A DNA stretch of 64,000 nucleotides from WTJH01 sp049889695 (GTDB lineage: Bacteria; Bacteroidota; Bacteroidia; Flavobacteriales; Flavobacteriaceae), in assembly GCA_049889695.1 (NCBI GenBank), contig JBMHCX010000005.1, positions 186,001 to 250,000 on the forward strand. The letters run 5' to 3'. Within the stretch, counting starts at the first letter, position 1, and each line of letters begins with the position of its first letter. The notes beneath the pieces were generated by a model, which did not search any database, was not told the origin of the DNA, and was given only the letters and a program-made list of their open reading frames with translations. Shown here one piece after another: positions 25,278 through 34,417 of this stretch. A program made the position numbers and the translations under genes.

Positions 25278-26063
25278 GTGAGCCTGATTGCATTATTCGA
25301 ACGATATCTCAATTATCATTTTCACGTTGCCTTAGCGGTCGTCTGTCTCTTTGGAATGACTACTCACTTTCTACAGCTAAGACTAGATGAGTTGCATTAC
25401 TTTGGCGTTGGCGCTTGTAGTTGGCTCGGATATTATTTTATTACCCATCTTTCTCAGAAGCGAACGACAACTACCCTTATCTGGAGCCTTATTGGTGCAG
25501 CTCTCTCGAGCTGGTATATCGTACAGCTTCCTAGTACTGCACAGCTGGTTTGTGGGGTATGTGCCCTATTGGTAATGTGCTATCCCAACATCAGTGGCTT
25601 GCAGTATGGAGGTTTGCGGGAGAAACCCGGTTGGAAAGTTGTAGTGGTCGCTCTTACTTGGACTATTTTTTGCGTTGGATTAGCCGTGAGTTTAAGTGAA
25701 AGAATGCCCGCATTTCACCTGATTATTCAAGTTTCCTTCTTTATTTTTTTATATGTTTTGGCAGCAATGATTCCTTTCGAAATCAGAGATTTACCTACCG
25801 ATCATCCACGCTTGCAAACACTCGTGCACCGCTTAGGAGAGCAGTGCTCAAGAACTATTGGATATCTGCTAACCCTCTTGATTTTGTTGTTATTGATAGG
25901 CATGCCAGTCTCCTCTTTCTCAAAGATTTGGATAGCAGTTTGGGTGGGATTCTTGACTTGGAGTATCTACGTCAACCCTAGAACATCACCTTATTTTTGT
26001 TCTTTTTGGGTAGAGGCCATCCCTATTTTCATGTATGCAGGACCATGGCTAGTCGGTAGCTAA
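25278..26063 (+). CDS. UbiA-like hypothetical membrane protein
   Basis: A 261-residue integral membrane protein with about eight hydrophobic segments. AMIPFEIRDLPTDHPRLQTL (about 168-187) resembles the second Asp-rich loop of UbiA prenyltransferases, where PFExRD-type motifs occur, but the first DxxxD motif is not clear, so activity is uncertain. The start is GTG at 25278. Located back to back with gcvP and convergent with the M3 peptidase gene, overlapping its 3' end by 15 bp. Confidence 0.65.
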   Translation: MSLIALFERYLNYHFHVALAVVCLFGMTTHFLQLRLDELHYFGVGACSWLGYYFITHLSQKRTTTTLIWSLIGAALSSWYIVQLPSTAQLVCGVCALLVMCYPNISGLQYGGLREKPGWKVVVVALTWTIFCVGLAVSLSERMPAFHLIIQVSFFIFLYVLAAMIPFEIRDLPTDHPRLQTLVHRLGEQCSRTIGYLLTLLILLLLIGMPVSSFSKIWIAVWVGFLTWSIYVNPRTSPYFCSFWVEAIPIFMYAGPWLVGS

Positions 26064-28094
26064 CAAGCCGGCCCTCCTAAGTAAGGCGTCTGGGTCGGGC
26101 TTTCGTCCTCTAAAATTTTCAAATAATTCCATAGGAGGAAGGGTTCCTCCTTTCGATAGAATATGATCGACTAATGCTTTCGCCGTGGACGGATTAAAAA
26201 TTCCAGTAGCCATGAAATATTCAAAAACATCCGCTTCCAATACTTCCGCCCACTTATAGGAATAATAGCCCGCAGCATATCCTCCCTGAAATATGTGTGA
26301 AAACGCTGAGCTAACACAAGTATCCGCAACTTCGGGGGTAAACTCAAATGGTTGTAATACTGATTTTTCGAAGGTGTTGATATCGGAAATGTCTGATGGA
26401 TTTTGGGTATGATAATTCATATCCAAAAGACCAAAGCCCAATTGTCGAAGGGTTTGCAATCCTTGCTGGAAATTGGCAGATGCTTTTATTTTTTGGATTT
26501 CTTCTAAGGGGATAGGGGAGTTGTCTTGGTAGTGTTTGGCAAAAATCGATAAAGCCTCTTCCTGGTAGCACCAGTTTTCTAGCAACTGACTGGGGAGTTC
26601 AACGAAATCCCATAAAACACTAGTGCCGCTAAGTGCAGCATATTGGGTATCTGCCAGTATGCCGTGTATGGCATGTCCAAATTCGTGAAACAATGTTGTG
26701 ACTTCGTCGAATGTGAGTAAGGCCGGTTGTGATTTAGTAGGTCTTGAAAAATTGCAAACAACGGATATGTGTGGTCTTATCCCTGCTTGTTGTTTGCGGT
26801 AGGATGTCATCCAAGCACCGCTTCTTTTTTCCGCTCTGGGATGAAAATCTGTATACAGCACAGCTTTTAGTTGTTGCTGATGATCCATTACACGGTAGAC
26901 TTCTACCTCTGGGTGATAGCCTTGCAGATCCTCGGCCAAGTGGAAGGTGAGACCAAACAATCGTTCAAGGATTGTGAAAAGTCCTTTTTTCACCTGTGGA
27001 AGTGCAAAGTATACTTTTAATTGCTGCTGATCGAGATTGTAGTTTTGTTCTTTTAACCGTTCAGAGGCAAAGGCTACATCCCATTTTTCAAGATGATCGA
27101 GACCCAAGTTTTTGGAAGTAAACGCACTTAACTCTTCCCATTCTTTTTGTGCTGCAGGCTGAGCTTTTTCAAAGAGATTTTCCAAGAAGTCGAAGGTGTT
27201 TTTTGGACTTTCTGCCATGCGCTCCTCCAAGACAAAGGCAGCGTGATTTTCATACCCCAATAAATGAGCTCGCCGATAGCGAAGCTCTAGTATTTCCTGA
27301 ATGACGAGACTGTTGTTGTTGTCATTCGACTGAAAGCCTCTTGATCCGAAAGCTAAATAGAGTTTTTTTCGAAGGGCTCTATTTTTAGCATATTTCATGA
27401 ATGGTATGTAGCTGGGATAATCCAAGCCAAAAAGCCATCCTTCTTTGTTCTTTTCTTGCGCGCGAATCTGGGCAGCTTCCAATATATTCTCCGGCAGTCC
27501 TTCTACTGAATCGGCAGTTGTCAGATGAAGTTCGTAGGCATTGGTGTCTGCCAAAACATGTTCTCCAAAAAGCAACCCTTTTTGTGCTAGCTGCTGGTCG
27601 ATTTCACGCAACTTTTCCTTTTGATCCTCGCTTAGCAGCGAACCGTTGCGTACAAAAGCCTTGTAGTTTTTTTGAACTAATGTTCTTTGTTCTGCACTCA
27701 GATTTGTGTCCTGATCGAGCTGATTATAGACCTGTTGGATTTTCTCAAACAGCTGGTGGTTTAGAAAAATATCGTTTTGAAATTTTGCTAATATAGGTGC
27801 CGCTTGTTGGGCTACTTGTTGCAATTCTGGAGATGTCTGCGCACTGTTAAGATTGAACAGTAAACTACTATTTCGGTCAATTAAACTTCCGACTTTCTCT
27901 AGGGTGCCTATCGTATTTTCAAAGTTTGGTGGGGCTGAGTTGGAGCAAATCTGTTCTATTTCTTGGAGAGCTTCTGGGATTAATGCCTCAAAAGCGGGGA
28001 TGTAATGCTCTGCCAAGATCCGATCAAATGGAGCAGTTTCTAAGGGAGTGTCAAAGGCGTGAATTAAGTAATTCAAAGGATTAATTTTTTGCAT
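26049..28094 (-). CDS. M3 family oligopeptidase (Dcp/oligopeptidase A-type)
   Basis: A 681-residue zinc oligopeptidase. HEFGHAIHG contains the HExxH zinc motif, with a downstream Glu in ELPSQLLENWC as the third ligand. The mostly helical N-terminal lobe matches the M3 family (thimet oligopeptidase, oligopeptidase A, Dcp). No signal peptide, so it is probably cytoplasmic, trimming peptides released by other proteases. It follows purE with a 14-bp overlap. Confidence 0.93.
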   Translation of the reverse strand: MQKINPLNYLIHAFDTPLETAPFDRILAEHYIPAFEALIPEALQEIEQICSNSAPPNFENTIGTLEKVGSLIDRNSSLLFNLNSAQTSPELQQVAQQAAPILAKFQNDIFLNHQLFEKIQQVYNQLDQDTNLSAEQRTLVQKNYKAFVRNGSLLSEDQKEKLREIDQQLAQKGLLFGEHVLADTNAYELHLTTADSVEGLPENILEAAQIRAQEKNKEGWLFGLDYPSYIPFMKYAKNRALRKKLYLAFGSRGFQSNDNNNSLVIQEILELRYRRAHLLGYENHAAFVLEERMAESPKNTFDFLENLFEKAQPAAQKEWEELSAFTSKNLGLDHLEKWDVAFASERLKEQNYNLDQQQLKVYFALPQVKKGLFTILERLFGLTFHLAEDLQGYHPEVEVYRVMDHQQQLKAVLYTDFHPRAEKRSGAWMTSYRKQQAGIRPHISVVCNFSRPTKSQPALLTFDEVTTLFHEFGHAIHGILADTQYAALSGTSVLWDFVELPSQLLENWCYQEEALSIFAKHYQDNSPIPLEEIQKIKASANFQQGLQTLRQLGFGLLDMNYHTQNPSDISDINTFEKSVLQPFEFTPEVADTCVSSAFSHIFQGGYAAGYYSYKWAEVLEADVFEYFMATGIFNPSTAKALVDHILSKGGTLPPMELFENFRGRKPDPDALLRRAGLLATD

Positions 28095-28572
28095 TTAAGG
28101 CGGAGCTGTCAGCCTCAACTTTAGTTTGGAGGTCTTTTTTGTAGGCGATCATTTTTTCTTGAACCCCTGCATCAGAACTTCCGATGATCTGAGCGGCCAG
28201 TAATCCTGCGTTTTTAGCCCCATCAAGGGCTACAGTTGCAACGGGTACACCCCCTGGCATTTGTAAGATAGACAAGACAGAGTCCCAGCCATCTATAGAG
28301 TTTCTGGATTTTACAGGAACGCCAATTACGGGGAGGGGAGTAAGTGAGGCGATCATTCCTGGTAAGTGAGCAGCTCCTCCTGCACCTGCAATAATTACTT
28401 GCAGCCCTCTTTGGTGAGCTTCTTTCCCATAGGTCATCATTTTTTCTGGAGTCCGATGTGCAGATACGATATCTACCTCAACCGAGATGTTAAAAGACTT
28501 AAGGATGTCGATAGCCTCCTGCATTTTCGGGAGGTCGGACTGGCTTCCCATTATTATTCCCACTTGTGCCAT
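28081..28572 (-). CDS. purE: N5-carboxyaminoimidazole ribonucleotide mutase
   Basis: Class I PurE, 163 residues. It begins with VGIIMGSQSDLP (the GSxSD substrate loop), then SAHRTP (catalytic His), GAGGAAHLPGM and PVKSRNSIDGWDSVLSILQMPGGVPVAT landmarks. It converts N5-CAIR to CAIR in purine synthesis. It lies downstream of purK on the same strand, 6 bp apart, the usual order in this family. Confidence 0.96.
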   Translation of the reverse strand: MAQVGIIMGSQSDLPKMQEAIDILKSFNISVEVDIVSAHRTPEKMMTYGKEAHQRGLQVIIAGAGGAAHLPGMIASLTPLPVIGVPVKSRNSIDGWDSVLSILQMPGGVPVATVALDGAKNAGLLAAQIIGSSDAGVQEKMIAYKKDLQTKVEADSSALNAKN

Positions 28573-28578
28573 AGTTAC

Positions 28579-29733
28579 TTATTTTGAAATTACTTGTACA
28601 ATTTTCTTGATTTCTTCTGCTTGCGTTCTCGCCTGTTTAATATTGGAATGAATAACATTTACATGTCCCATTTTACGAAATGGGCGAGTGTGTTTTTTTC
28701 CATAAATATGCGGCGTTACGCCTTCTAAGGTCAATAAATGGTCCATATTCTGATAGAAAACGGGGCCCTCGTGGTCGGGATCTCCGACTAAGTTGACCAT
28801 AACGGCAGCTGCCAAACTCTTGGTGTCTCCTAGCGGTAAATTTAAGATCGCTCGTATGTGTTGTTCGAATTGGTCGGTAACAGCCGCCTCTATAGAGTAG
28901 TGTCCACTGTTGTGGGGTCTTGGGGCGACTTCATTCACGTAAAGCTCTCCCGAGGCAGTCATAAACATTTCCACGGCTAATAGCCCCACATGACCGAAGG
29001 TTTCAGATACTTTTTTGGCTAATGCCTGTGCTTGAGCTGCTATTTTATCTGGAATTCGAGCAGGACAAAGGACATATTCAACCTGATTGGCCGTTGGATG
29101 AAACTCCATTTCCACTACCGGATAACTGCGAAACATCCCGTCCGTATTTCTACATACTACGACCGATAATTCCGTTTGGTAAGGAATCATTTCTTCGACC
29201 AAACATCTACCTTCTGGCAGATCTTCTAGCTCTAAATTATTGCGAACAATACGAACTCCAAAGCCATCGTAGCCCATTTTTGGAGCTTTCCACACAAATG
29301 GAAAAGAGCGTTGGCCATTAAGCACGGCTAGTTTTAGCTCCTCCAAGGATTCATGCACCTTAAACTCCGCCGTTGGGATCTGATGTTTTTTATAAAATTC
29401 CTTTTGGATGGTTTTGTCTTGAATGATTTCAAGCACTTTGGGCTGAGGGTAGACCGAAACTCCCTCATTTTCTAGTTTTTTTAACGCCTCTACATTGATG
29501 TTTTCAATCTCGAAGGTCAGAAGATCTAGCTCTTTACCGAAGTTGTAGACGGCATCAAAATCCATAAGATCGCCTTGAATGAAGCTATGTGCGTAAGGTG
29601 CCGCAGCGGCATCTGCTTGTGGATCTAGTACGGCTGTGGAAATATCCCACTTTTGAGTAGTGTAGAGGAGCATTTTTCCCAATTGCCCACCACCGACTAT
29701 TCCTAAACGTTTTTGAGAAGAAAAAAAGTGCAT
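28579..29733 (-). CDS. purK: 5-(carboxyamino)imidazole ribonucleotide synthase
   Basis: ATP-grasp enzyme of purine synthesis (384 residues) making N5-CAIR from AIR and bicarbonate. The start MHFFSSQKR at 29733 leads straight into LGIVGGGQLGKML, the standard N-terminus; a 75-residue longer frame would run through the divergent adk promoter. ATP-grasp features include WKAPKMGYDGFGV and VNEVAPRPHNSGHY. The gene is divergent from adk, 94 bp apart, with a TACTTTTG -7 element (29758 to 29751). Confidence 0.95.
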   Translation of the reverse strand: MHFFSSQKRLGIVGGGQLGKMLLYTTQKWDISTAVLDPQADAAAAPYAHSFIQGDLMDFDAVYNFGKELDLLTFEIENINVEALKKLENEGVSVYPQPKVLEIIQDKTIQKEFYKKHQIPTAEFKVHESLEELKLAVLNGQRSFPFVWKAPKMGYDGFGVRIVRNNLELEDLPEGRCLVEEMIPYQTELSVVVCRNTDGMFRSYPVVEMEFHPTANQVEYVLCPARIPDKIAAQAQALAKKVSETFGHVGLLAVEMFMTASGELYVNEVAPRPHNSGHYSIEAAVTDQFEQHIRAILNLPLGDTKSLAAAVMVNLVGDPDHEGPVFYQNMDHLLTLEGVTPHIYGKKHTRPFRKMGHVNVIHSNIKQARTQAEEIKKIVQVISK

Positions 29734-29750
29734 AGAAAGAGCGTTTTTGG

Positions 29751-29758
29751 CAAAAGTA
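29751..29758 (-). promoter_or_regulatory. -7 element of purK (TACTTTTG)
   Basis: Reads TACTTTTG on the minus strand, matching TAnnTTTG, 17 bases before the purK ATG. The -33 region lacks a clear TTTG. Confidence 0.5.
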
Positions 29759-29801
29759 GCGAATCCTATCGGAGAAGTGAAAAATGCTCTTTCAATTATG
29801 A

Positions 29802-29809
29802 TATCTTTG
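29802..29809 (+). promoter_or_regulatory. -7 element of adk (TATCTTTG)
   Basis: TATCTTTG matches the Bacteroidota -7 consensus, 18 bases before the adk ATG. It is divergent from the purK promoter, the two elements 43 bp apart. Confidence 0.55.
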
Positions 29810-29827
29810 CCCACAAATACACAAAAC

Positions 29828-30400
29828 ATGATCAATCTTGTATTTTTCGGTAAGCCTGGGGCAGGAAAAGGTACCCAGGCAGCCATTATTAAAGAAAAAT
29901 TCAATTTAGTACACCTATCTACAGGAGACCTATTTCGGTACAATATGAAAAACGACACTCCATTGGGGCAGTTGGCAAAATCTTATATTGATGCAGGTAA
30001 TTTAGTTCCTGATCAGGTAACTATCGATATGCTAGAGGATGCAGTGCTAAAAAATAAAGATGCTAAAGGCTTTATTTTTGACGGATTTCCAAGAACAGAT
30101 GCTCAGGCAGAAGCCTTAGATGCTTTAATGGCACGCTTAGAAATGAAAATTGATGCCACCATTGCTTTGGAAGCAGAAGATGATATTCTAGTCGAGCGTT
30201 TGTTGAATCGCGGATTAACGAGTGGCCGATCCGATGACCAAGACGAGGCTAAAATTCGCAACAGATTTGATGAATATACGGCCAAGACAGCTCCACTACG
30301 AGCATTTTATTCCAATCAAGAGAAATTCCACGAAATTCTCGGGGTAGGGTCAGTAGAAGAAATTACAGAGCGTATATTAGCCGTAATCAAAACTTTATAG
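29828..30400 (+). CDS. adk: Adenylate kinase
   Basis: Interconverts ATP, AMP and ADP in the cytoplasm. The 190-residue short form begins MINLVFFGKPGAGKGTQ (P-loop GKPGAGKGT), followed by HLSTGDLFR, GFIFDGFPRTDAQ and the reduced lid RGLTSGRSDD. There are no zinc-lid cysteines, as in short adenylate kinases. ATG 29828 is chosen over an earlier in-frame start that would lie upstream of the promoter. obg follows at 4 bp. Confidence 0.96.
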   Translation: MINLVFFGKPGAGKGTQAAIIKEKFNLVHLSTGDLFRYNMKNDTPLGQLAKSYIDAGNLVPDQVTIDMLEDAVLKNKDAKGFIFDGFPRTDAQAEALDALMARLEMKIDATIALEAEDDILVERLLNRGLTSGRSDDQDEAKIRNRFDEYTAKTAPLRAFYSNQEKFHEILGVGSVEEITERILAVIKTL

Positions 30401-30404
30401 CCTT

Positions 30405-31421
30405 ATGACGGAGGGGAATTTTGTCGATTATGTCAAACTAAACCTCAAGTCTGGCAAGGGTGGGAAAGGGTCTGTCCATTTGCATCGTGAAAAATTCATC
30501 ACTAAAGGAGGACCCGACGGTGGCGATGGTGGTCGAGGTGGACACATCATTTTCCGGGCCAAAAAAAATCTTTGGACCTTATTTCACTTTAAGTTTAAGC
30601 AGCACTTTAGCGCAGGACATGGTGGCGATGGATCTAAAAATCGCAGTTCGGGTGCCGACGGAGAGGATGTCTATGTGGATGTTCCCCTAGGGACTGTGGT
30701 GAAAGATGCCGAAAATCAGCAGATCATTTGTGAGTTTACCTATGACGGAGAGGAACAAATACTGTTAAAAGGAGGGCTCGGCGGCAGAGGAAACTGGCAT
30801 TTTAAGTCCTCTACACGACAAACCCCGCGATACGCACAACCAGGAATTCCAGGAGCAGAACTTCAGGTAATTCTCGAGCTTAAAGTTTTGGCGGATGTCG
30901 GCCTTGTAGGTTTTCCCAATGCAGGAAAGTCCACTCTTCTAGCGGCTTTAACCGCTGCAAAGCCCAAAATTGCAGATTATGAATTTACGACTCTAAAACC
31001 CAATCTTGGAATCGTTCCCTATCGCGATTTTCGATCATTTGTTATGGCGGATATCCCCGGAATAATCGAAGGGGCGGCTGAAGGAAAAGGACTCGGACAT
31101 TATTTTCTGAGACATATCGAGCGGAATTCTGTTTTACTTTTCGTTATTCCAGCAGATGTCCAAGATCTGAAAATCGCCTTTGATGTTCTATTCGCTGAGT
31201 TAAAAAAATACAATCCGGAGCTTTTAGACAAAAAGTTCGCTATTGCATTGAGTAAATCGGATATGTTAGATCAAGAACTCATAGAGGAATATGAAGAAAT
31301 CCTCCGAGAGCATTTTCCGCAAATCCCTCATTTTGTCATTTCAGCGGTCTCTCAGCAAGGATTAACCCCCCTCAAAGATGGCTTGTGGCAATTGATTAAT
31401 TCTTCCGATGAAGCGCTATAG
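30405..31421 (+). CDS. obgE: GTPase ObgE/CgtA
   Basis: Ribosome-associated GTPase, 338 residues. The N-terminal Obg domain is glycine-rich (GGPDGGDGGRGG and GAGLGGRGN-like repeats, about 1-160). The G domain has G1 GFPNAGKSTLL, switch residues TLKPNLG, G3 DIPGIIEGA and a G4-like SKSD. It lacks the C-terminal OCT domain of longer Obg proteins, which is usual in Bacteroidota. It acts in late 50S assembly and stress control. It overlaps the next gene by 14 bp. Confidence 0.95.
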   Translation: MTEGNFVDYVKLNLKSGKGGKGSVHLHREKFITKGGPDGGDGGRGGHIIFRAKKNLWTLFHFKFKQHFSAGHGGDGSKNRSSGADGEDVYVDVPLGTVVKDAENQQIICEFTYDGEEQILLKGGLGGRGNWHFKSSTRQTPRYAQPGIPGAELQVILELKVLADVGLVGFPNAGKSTLLAALTAAKPKIADYEFTTLKPNLGIVPYRDFRSFVMADIPGIIEGAAEGKGLGHYFLRHIERNSVLLFVIPADVQDLKIAFDVLFAELKKYNPELLDKKFAIALSKSDMLDQELIEEYEEILREHFPQIPHFVISAVSQQGLTPLKDGLWQLINSSDEAL

Positions 31422-32307
31422 TATTCTGGTTTTATTGCTGTTCAGTGGAGGAGCCTATGGTCAGCTGAAAGCACCATTTTGGACCTATGACCATAGTTCC
31501 GACAAACGGTACCAGCAGCGGTGGAACAATAAAAGGTTAAACGACTTAACAGATAAAGATTTATTTCTTTGGGTAGAAGACGCACGCTCACACAAAGATT
31601 GGGAGCAGCTAATTCTTCTTTTGGAAAGTAAGGAGGAGGAAAACCTTTCTTTCCAGGATTATTTTTTACTAGGCGCAGCAAATGGATTTCGATCTAGAGA
31701 AGTTTTGCGAATGCTATCGCTGCCCTATGTTCGGAAAATGAAATATTTCTTCGGAAAGGCATACGAGCTAAATCCTAAAGACATATCCACGCTGGTTGCA
31801 CTCTATAAGATCTATTCAGACCTGCCTTCTTTTCTTGGGGGAAGTTCAGAAGTAGCCATGGGATATGTCAACCAACTTGCCGCCTTAGAGCCTTCCGAAT
31901 ATATGCTCGGAAAATTATACGTTCAGGAAGCATTTGGCGAAACAATTAGTAAAAAACAAATGAGTGCACTCTACCAGAAAGTCTTTAAAGAATACACTCA
32001 AAATTGTTCTCTTTTGACAGGTGCTCTGCAAGCAAAAAGGAGAAATTTCACAGTAGATATTCTACGGCTATTCGCAGTTTATGGAGGTAATGGCTCCTGC
32101 TTGGAAGCCATGATTGATTATGGAATTAGTTCACACAACGTCCAAGACAGCTATGCTAAAGAGTGGATTTTACTGTATGCTGCTAAGATTGCATGGCAGG
32201 GCGGGAAAATGGATTTTGCCCTTGCCTATGTGAATAATGCATTAGAATACCGTCCAGATTTTAGTGAAGCTCAGGCTTTGCGATCAGAGATACTTAAAAC
32301 TCAATAA
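31408..32307 (+). CDS. Secreted TPR-like repeat protein, 299 aa
   Basis: A signal peptide (about 1-18, ending AYGQ) precedes an alpha-helical protein with TPR-like helices: MKYFFGKAYELNPKDISTLVALYKIYSDLP (about 111-140) and a clear C-terminal TPR (ALAYVNNALEYRPDFSEAQAL). Members near obg and mpl have no assigned function; TPRs usually hold protein partners. It begins inside the last codons of obg and ends 7 bp before mpl. Confidence 0.75.
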   Translation: MKRYSILVLLLFSGGAYGQLKAPFWTYDHSSDKRYQQRWNNKRLNDLTDKDLFLWVEDARSHKDWEQLILLLESKEEENLSFQDYFLLGAANGFRSREVLRMLSLPYVRKMKYFFGKAYELNPKDISTLVALYKIYSDLPSFLGGSSEVAMGYVNQLAALEPSEYMLGKLYVQEAFGETISKKQMSALYQKVFKEYTQNCSLLTGALQAKRRNFTVDILRLFAVYGGNGSCLEAMIDYGISSHNVQDSYAKEWILLYAAKIAWQGGKMDFALAYVNNALEYRPDFSEAQALRSEILKTQ

Positions 32308-32314
32308 TAGTTTT

Positions 32315-33688
32315 ATGGAAAACTTACACAAGCTTCATTTTATTGCGATCGGAGGAAGTGCCATGCACAGTCTAGCCCTTGCCCTGACAAGGAAGGGGAT
32401 GGATATCTCTGGAAGTGACGATGCGATCTATGGTCCTTCCTTTAAAGCACTCCAACAGGCGGGGATACTACCCGAACAAATGGGTTGGTTCCCAGAACGA
32501 ATTCACTCAGACGTAGATGCTGTAATTGTGGGGATGCACGCCAAAAAAGACAATCCGGAATTGCTGCAGGCACAAACTTTAGGAATTCCAATATACTCTT
32601 ATCCGGAGTTTATTGCCCGCTTAACTGCTCATCAGACACGGGTGGTTATTGGTGGGAGTCATGGAAAAACGACCATTACTGCAATGGTGCTACACGTATT
32701 AAAACAGTGCCAAATCGACGTCGACTTCTTAGTAGGCGCTGGGGTTGAGGGGTATGCCCACACGGTTGAGCTTTTGGGCGATAGAGATTTTGTTCTTCTG
32801 GAGGGAGATGAATATTTATCCTCTCCTTTGGATTTAAAATCAAAGTTTCTGTGGTACAAACCTCAGATTGCTTTATTGAGTGGAATCGCATGGGATCATG
32901 TGAACGTATTCCCTACAGAGACCGACTACATCAATACTTTCGATGCTTTTATAGATTCAATGACTCCGGGAGGGACGCTGATTTATCAAGAAAATGATGC
33001 TGTTTTAAGTCAATTGGTGGCGTCCAACGAAAACATGATCCGAAAAGAACCTTATGGCCAAGCAAAGCATCACATCCGCGCGGGTCAATGTTTTTTAGAC
33101 ACTGATGAAGGTCCTATTCCCCTACAGGTCTTTGGAGCGCATAATATGCAAAATTTAGCGGGTGCTCGATGGATCTGCCAACTGATGGGAGTCGATGCTG
33201 AAGATTTTAATCACGCGATTAGTTCCTTTAAAGGGGCAAGTGGTCGATTGCAGTTGTTAGCGGCAGGTAAATCCGCTCGAATATTCAGAGATTTTGCCCA
33301 TGCTCCCAGTAAAGTAAAGGCCACAACTGCAGCCGTTGCTACTCAATTTCCAGAAAAGACATTATTGGCTGGATTAGAATTGCACACCTTCAGTAGTCTC
33401 ACACAGGATTTTTTACAGCAGTACAAGCATACCCTTCAAACCGCCAGTCAAGCCTTTGTATACTACGATCCTGAAGCGCTTGCCCAAAAAAACAGACCTT
33501 CCATCGCTGCTGAAGTGATCCAAGAAGCTTTTGATCATCCAAACTTAACCGTCATCGATACACGAGAACGACTCTCTGCTTTTTTAGCCCAGCAATCGGC
33601 AGCTGATCGGATATTTTTACTGATGAGTTCGGGAACCTTTGGAGGTGTTACATTCGATTCGCTCCAAGCTGCCGTTAAGGACGCATAG
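32315..33688 (+). CDS. mpl: UDP-MurNAc:L-Ala-gamma-D-Glu-meso-DAP ligase (Mpl)
   Basis: Mur-ligase-family recycling enzyme, 457 residues, which reattaches the murein tripeptide to UDP-MurNAc. ATG 32315 is chosen because it opens into HFIAIGGSAMHSLA, the usual N-terminus. The ATP loop is GGSHGKTT, and the acidic LLEGDEYLSS and DFAHAPSK motifs mark the central and C-terminal domains. It is the MurC-like paralogue; true MurC is at 57.5 kb. Its 3' end overlaps the convergent PaiB-like gene by 14 bp. Confidence 0.92.
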   Translation: MENLHKLHFIAIGGSAMHSLALALTRKGMDISGSDDAIYGPSFKALQQAGILPEQMGWFPERIHSDVDAVIVGMHAKKDNPELLQAQTLGIPIYSYPEFIARLTAHQTRVVIGGSHGKTTITAMVLHVLKQCQIDVDFLVGAGVEGYAHTVELLGDRDFVLLEGDEYLSSPLDLKSKFLWYKPQIALLSGIAWDHVNVFPTETDYINTFDAFIDSMTPGGTLIYQENDAVLSQLVASNENMIRKEPYGQAKHHIRAGQCFLDTDEGPIPLQVFGAHNMQNLAGARWICQLMGVDAEDFNHAISSFKGASGRLQLLAAGKSARIFRDFAHAPSKVKATTAAVATQFPEKTLLAGLELHTFSSLTQDFLQQYKHTLQTASQAFVYYDPEALAQKNRPSIAAEVIQEAFDHPNLTVIDTRERLSAFLAQQSAADRIFLLMSSGTFGGVTFDSLQAAVKDA

Positions 33689-34295
33689 TCTGGTGTGCAT
33701 CGTAGAGGGTGTCAATCAGTTCTTTGTGATGCGGATTTTGCGCTATCATAGCTTGTTGTGCAGCCCGCTGATCTTTTGGGTGTTTGTCTTGAGAAATTTT
33801 TGTTTTTCCCTCCCAACTTTCAATGGTTAATTCAAAACCCAAAATATGGGGAATGAATGCGAGCATACGAGGATGGTCTGGGGGGAGTTCAAAAGCTTTA
33901 TCAGGCTCCAAAAAAGCGGTCATTTCACATAAGCTTTGAATTACCCTTTCAGTTTCCATTATTGGTTTTAAGTCTCCCTTTATATGCACTTTAAAATAGT
34001 TCCATGTGGGCAATTGTGAGCTGCTGTAAATACTGGGTGAAATGTAGGTCTCAGGACCGTTAAACACAATTGTTGCTGTTCGGCCATTTTTGATATGTTC
34101 AATTTGTGGATTCCGGATATCCATATGCCCCACGATTATTTTGTGATCTGATTCGGGTTTGAAGATCATTGGTAGATGTGAACAAAAGGGCTGGTCATCT
34201 TCTGCGGTAAGAAGCATGCCCAATGGGCAATTTTCAATCAGACGTACAGCGTTTTCAAAATTTTGTTCTTGATGATGGGCGGGAGGATAATTCAT
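33675..34295 (-). CDS. PaiB-like FMN-binding protein
   Basis: A 206-residue FMN-binding split-barrel protein of the PaiB family. ATG 34295 (MNYPPAHHQ) fits family N-termini of the type MYxPxHF. Landmarks are CPLGMLLT, SHLPMIF, GHMDIRNPQ and TWNYFKVHIKG, matching the conserved order of the family. In Bacillus, PaiB is linked to negative regulation of sporulation and protease genes; no DNA-binding helix is seen here, so a regulatory role is uncertain and a flavin-dependent one is possible. Confidence 0.85.
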   Translation of the reverse strand: MNYPPAHHQEQNFENAVRLIENCPLGMLLTAEDDQPFCSHLPMIFKPESDHKIIVGHMDIRNPQIEHIKNGRTATIVFNGPETYISPSIYSSSQLPTWNYFKVHIKGDLKPIMETERVIQSLCEMTAFLEPDKAFELPPDHPRMLAFIPHILGFELTIESWEGKTKISQDKHPKDQRAAQQAMIAQNPHHKELIDTLYDAHQTMRP

Positions 34296-34417
34296 GCGGC
34301 TCGAATTTTTCACAATTTAAGTTATTTGTAGATAGCTCGGCAATGCTAATTATATTCGATAAATTCGTTTTTGATTTGGAGGCTTTCTGCTACCTTTAGT
34401 CTATTGAGTAGGGCGAT

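Noticed and set aside
27401..27796. Plus-strand 131-codon frame inside the M3 peptidase gene
   Set aside because: Antisense shadow of a well-supported gene, with no recognisable features.
29734..29958. 75-residue extension of PurK across adk
   Set aside because: It would cover the divergent purK/adk promoters; family proteins begin just before GIVGGGQLG.
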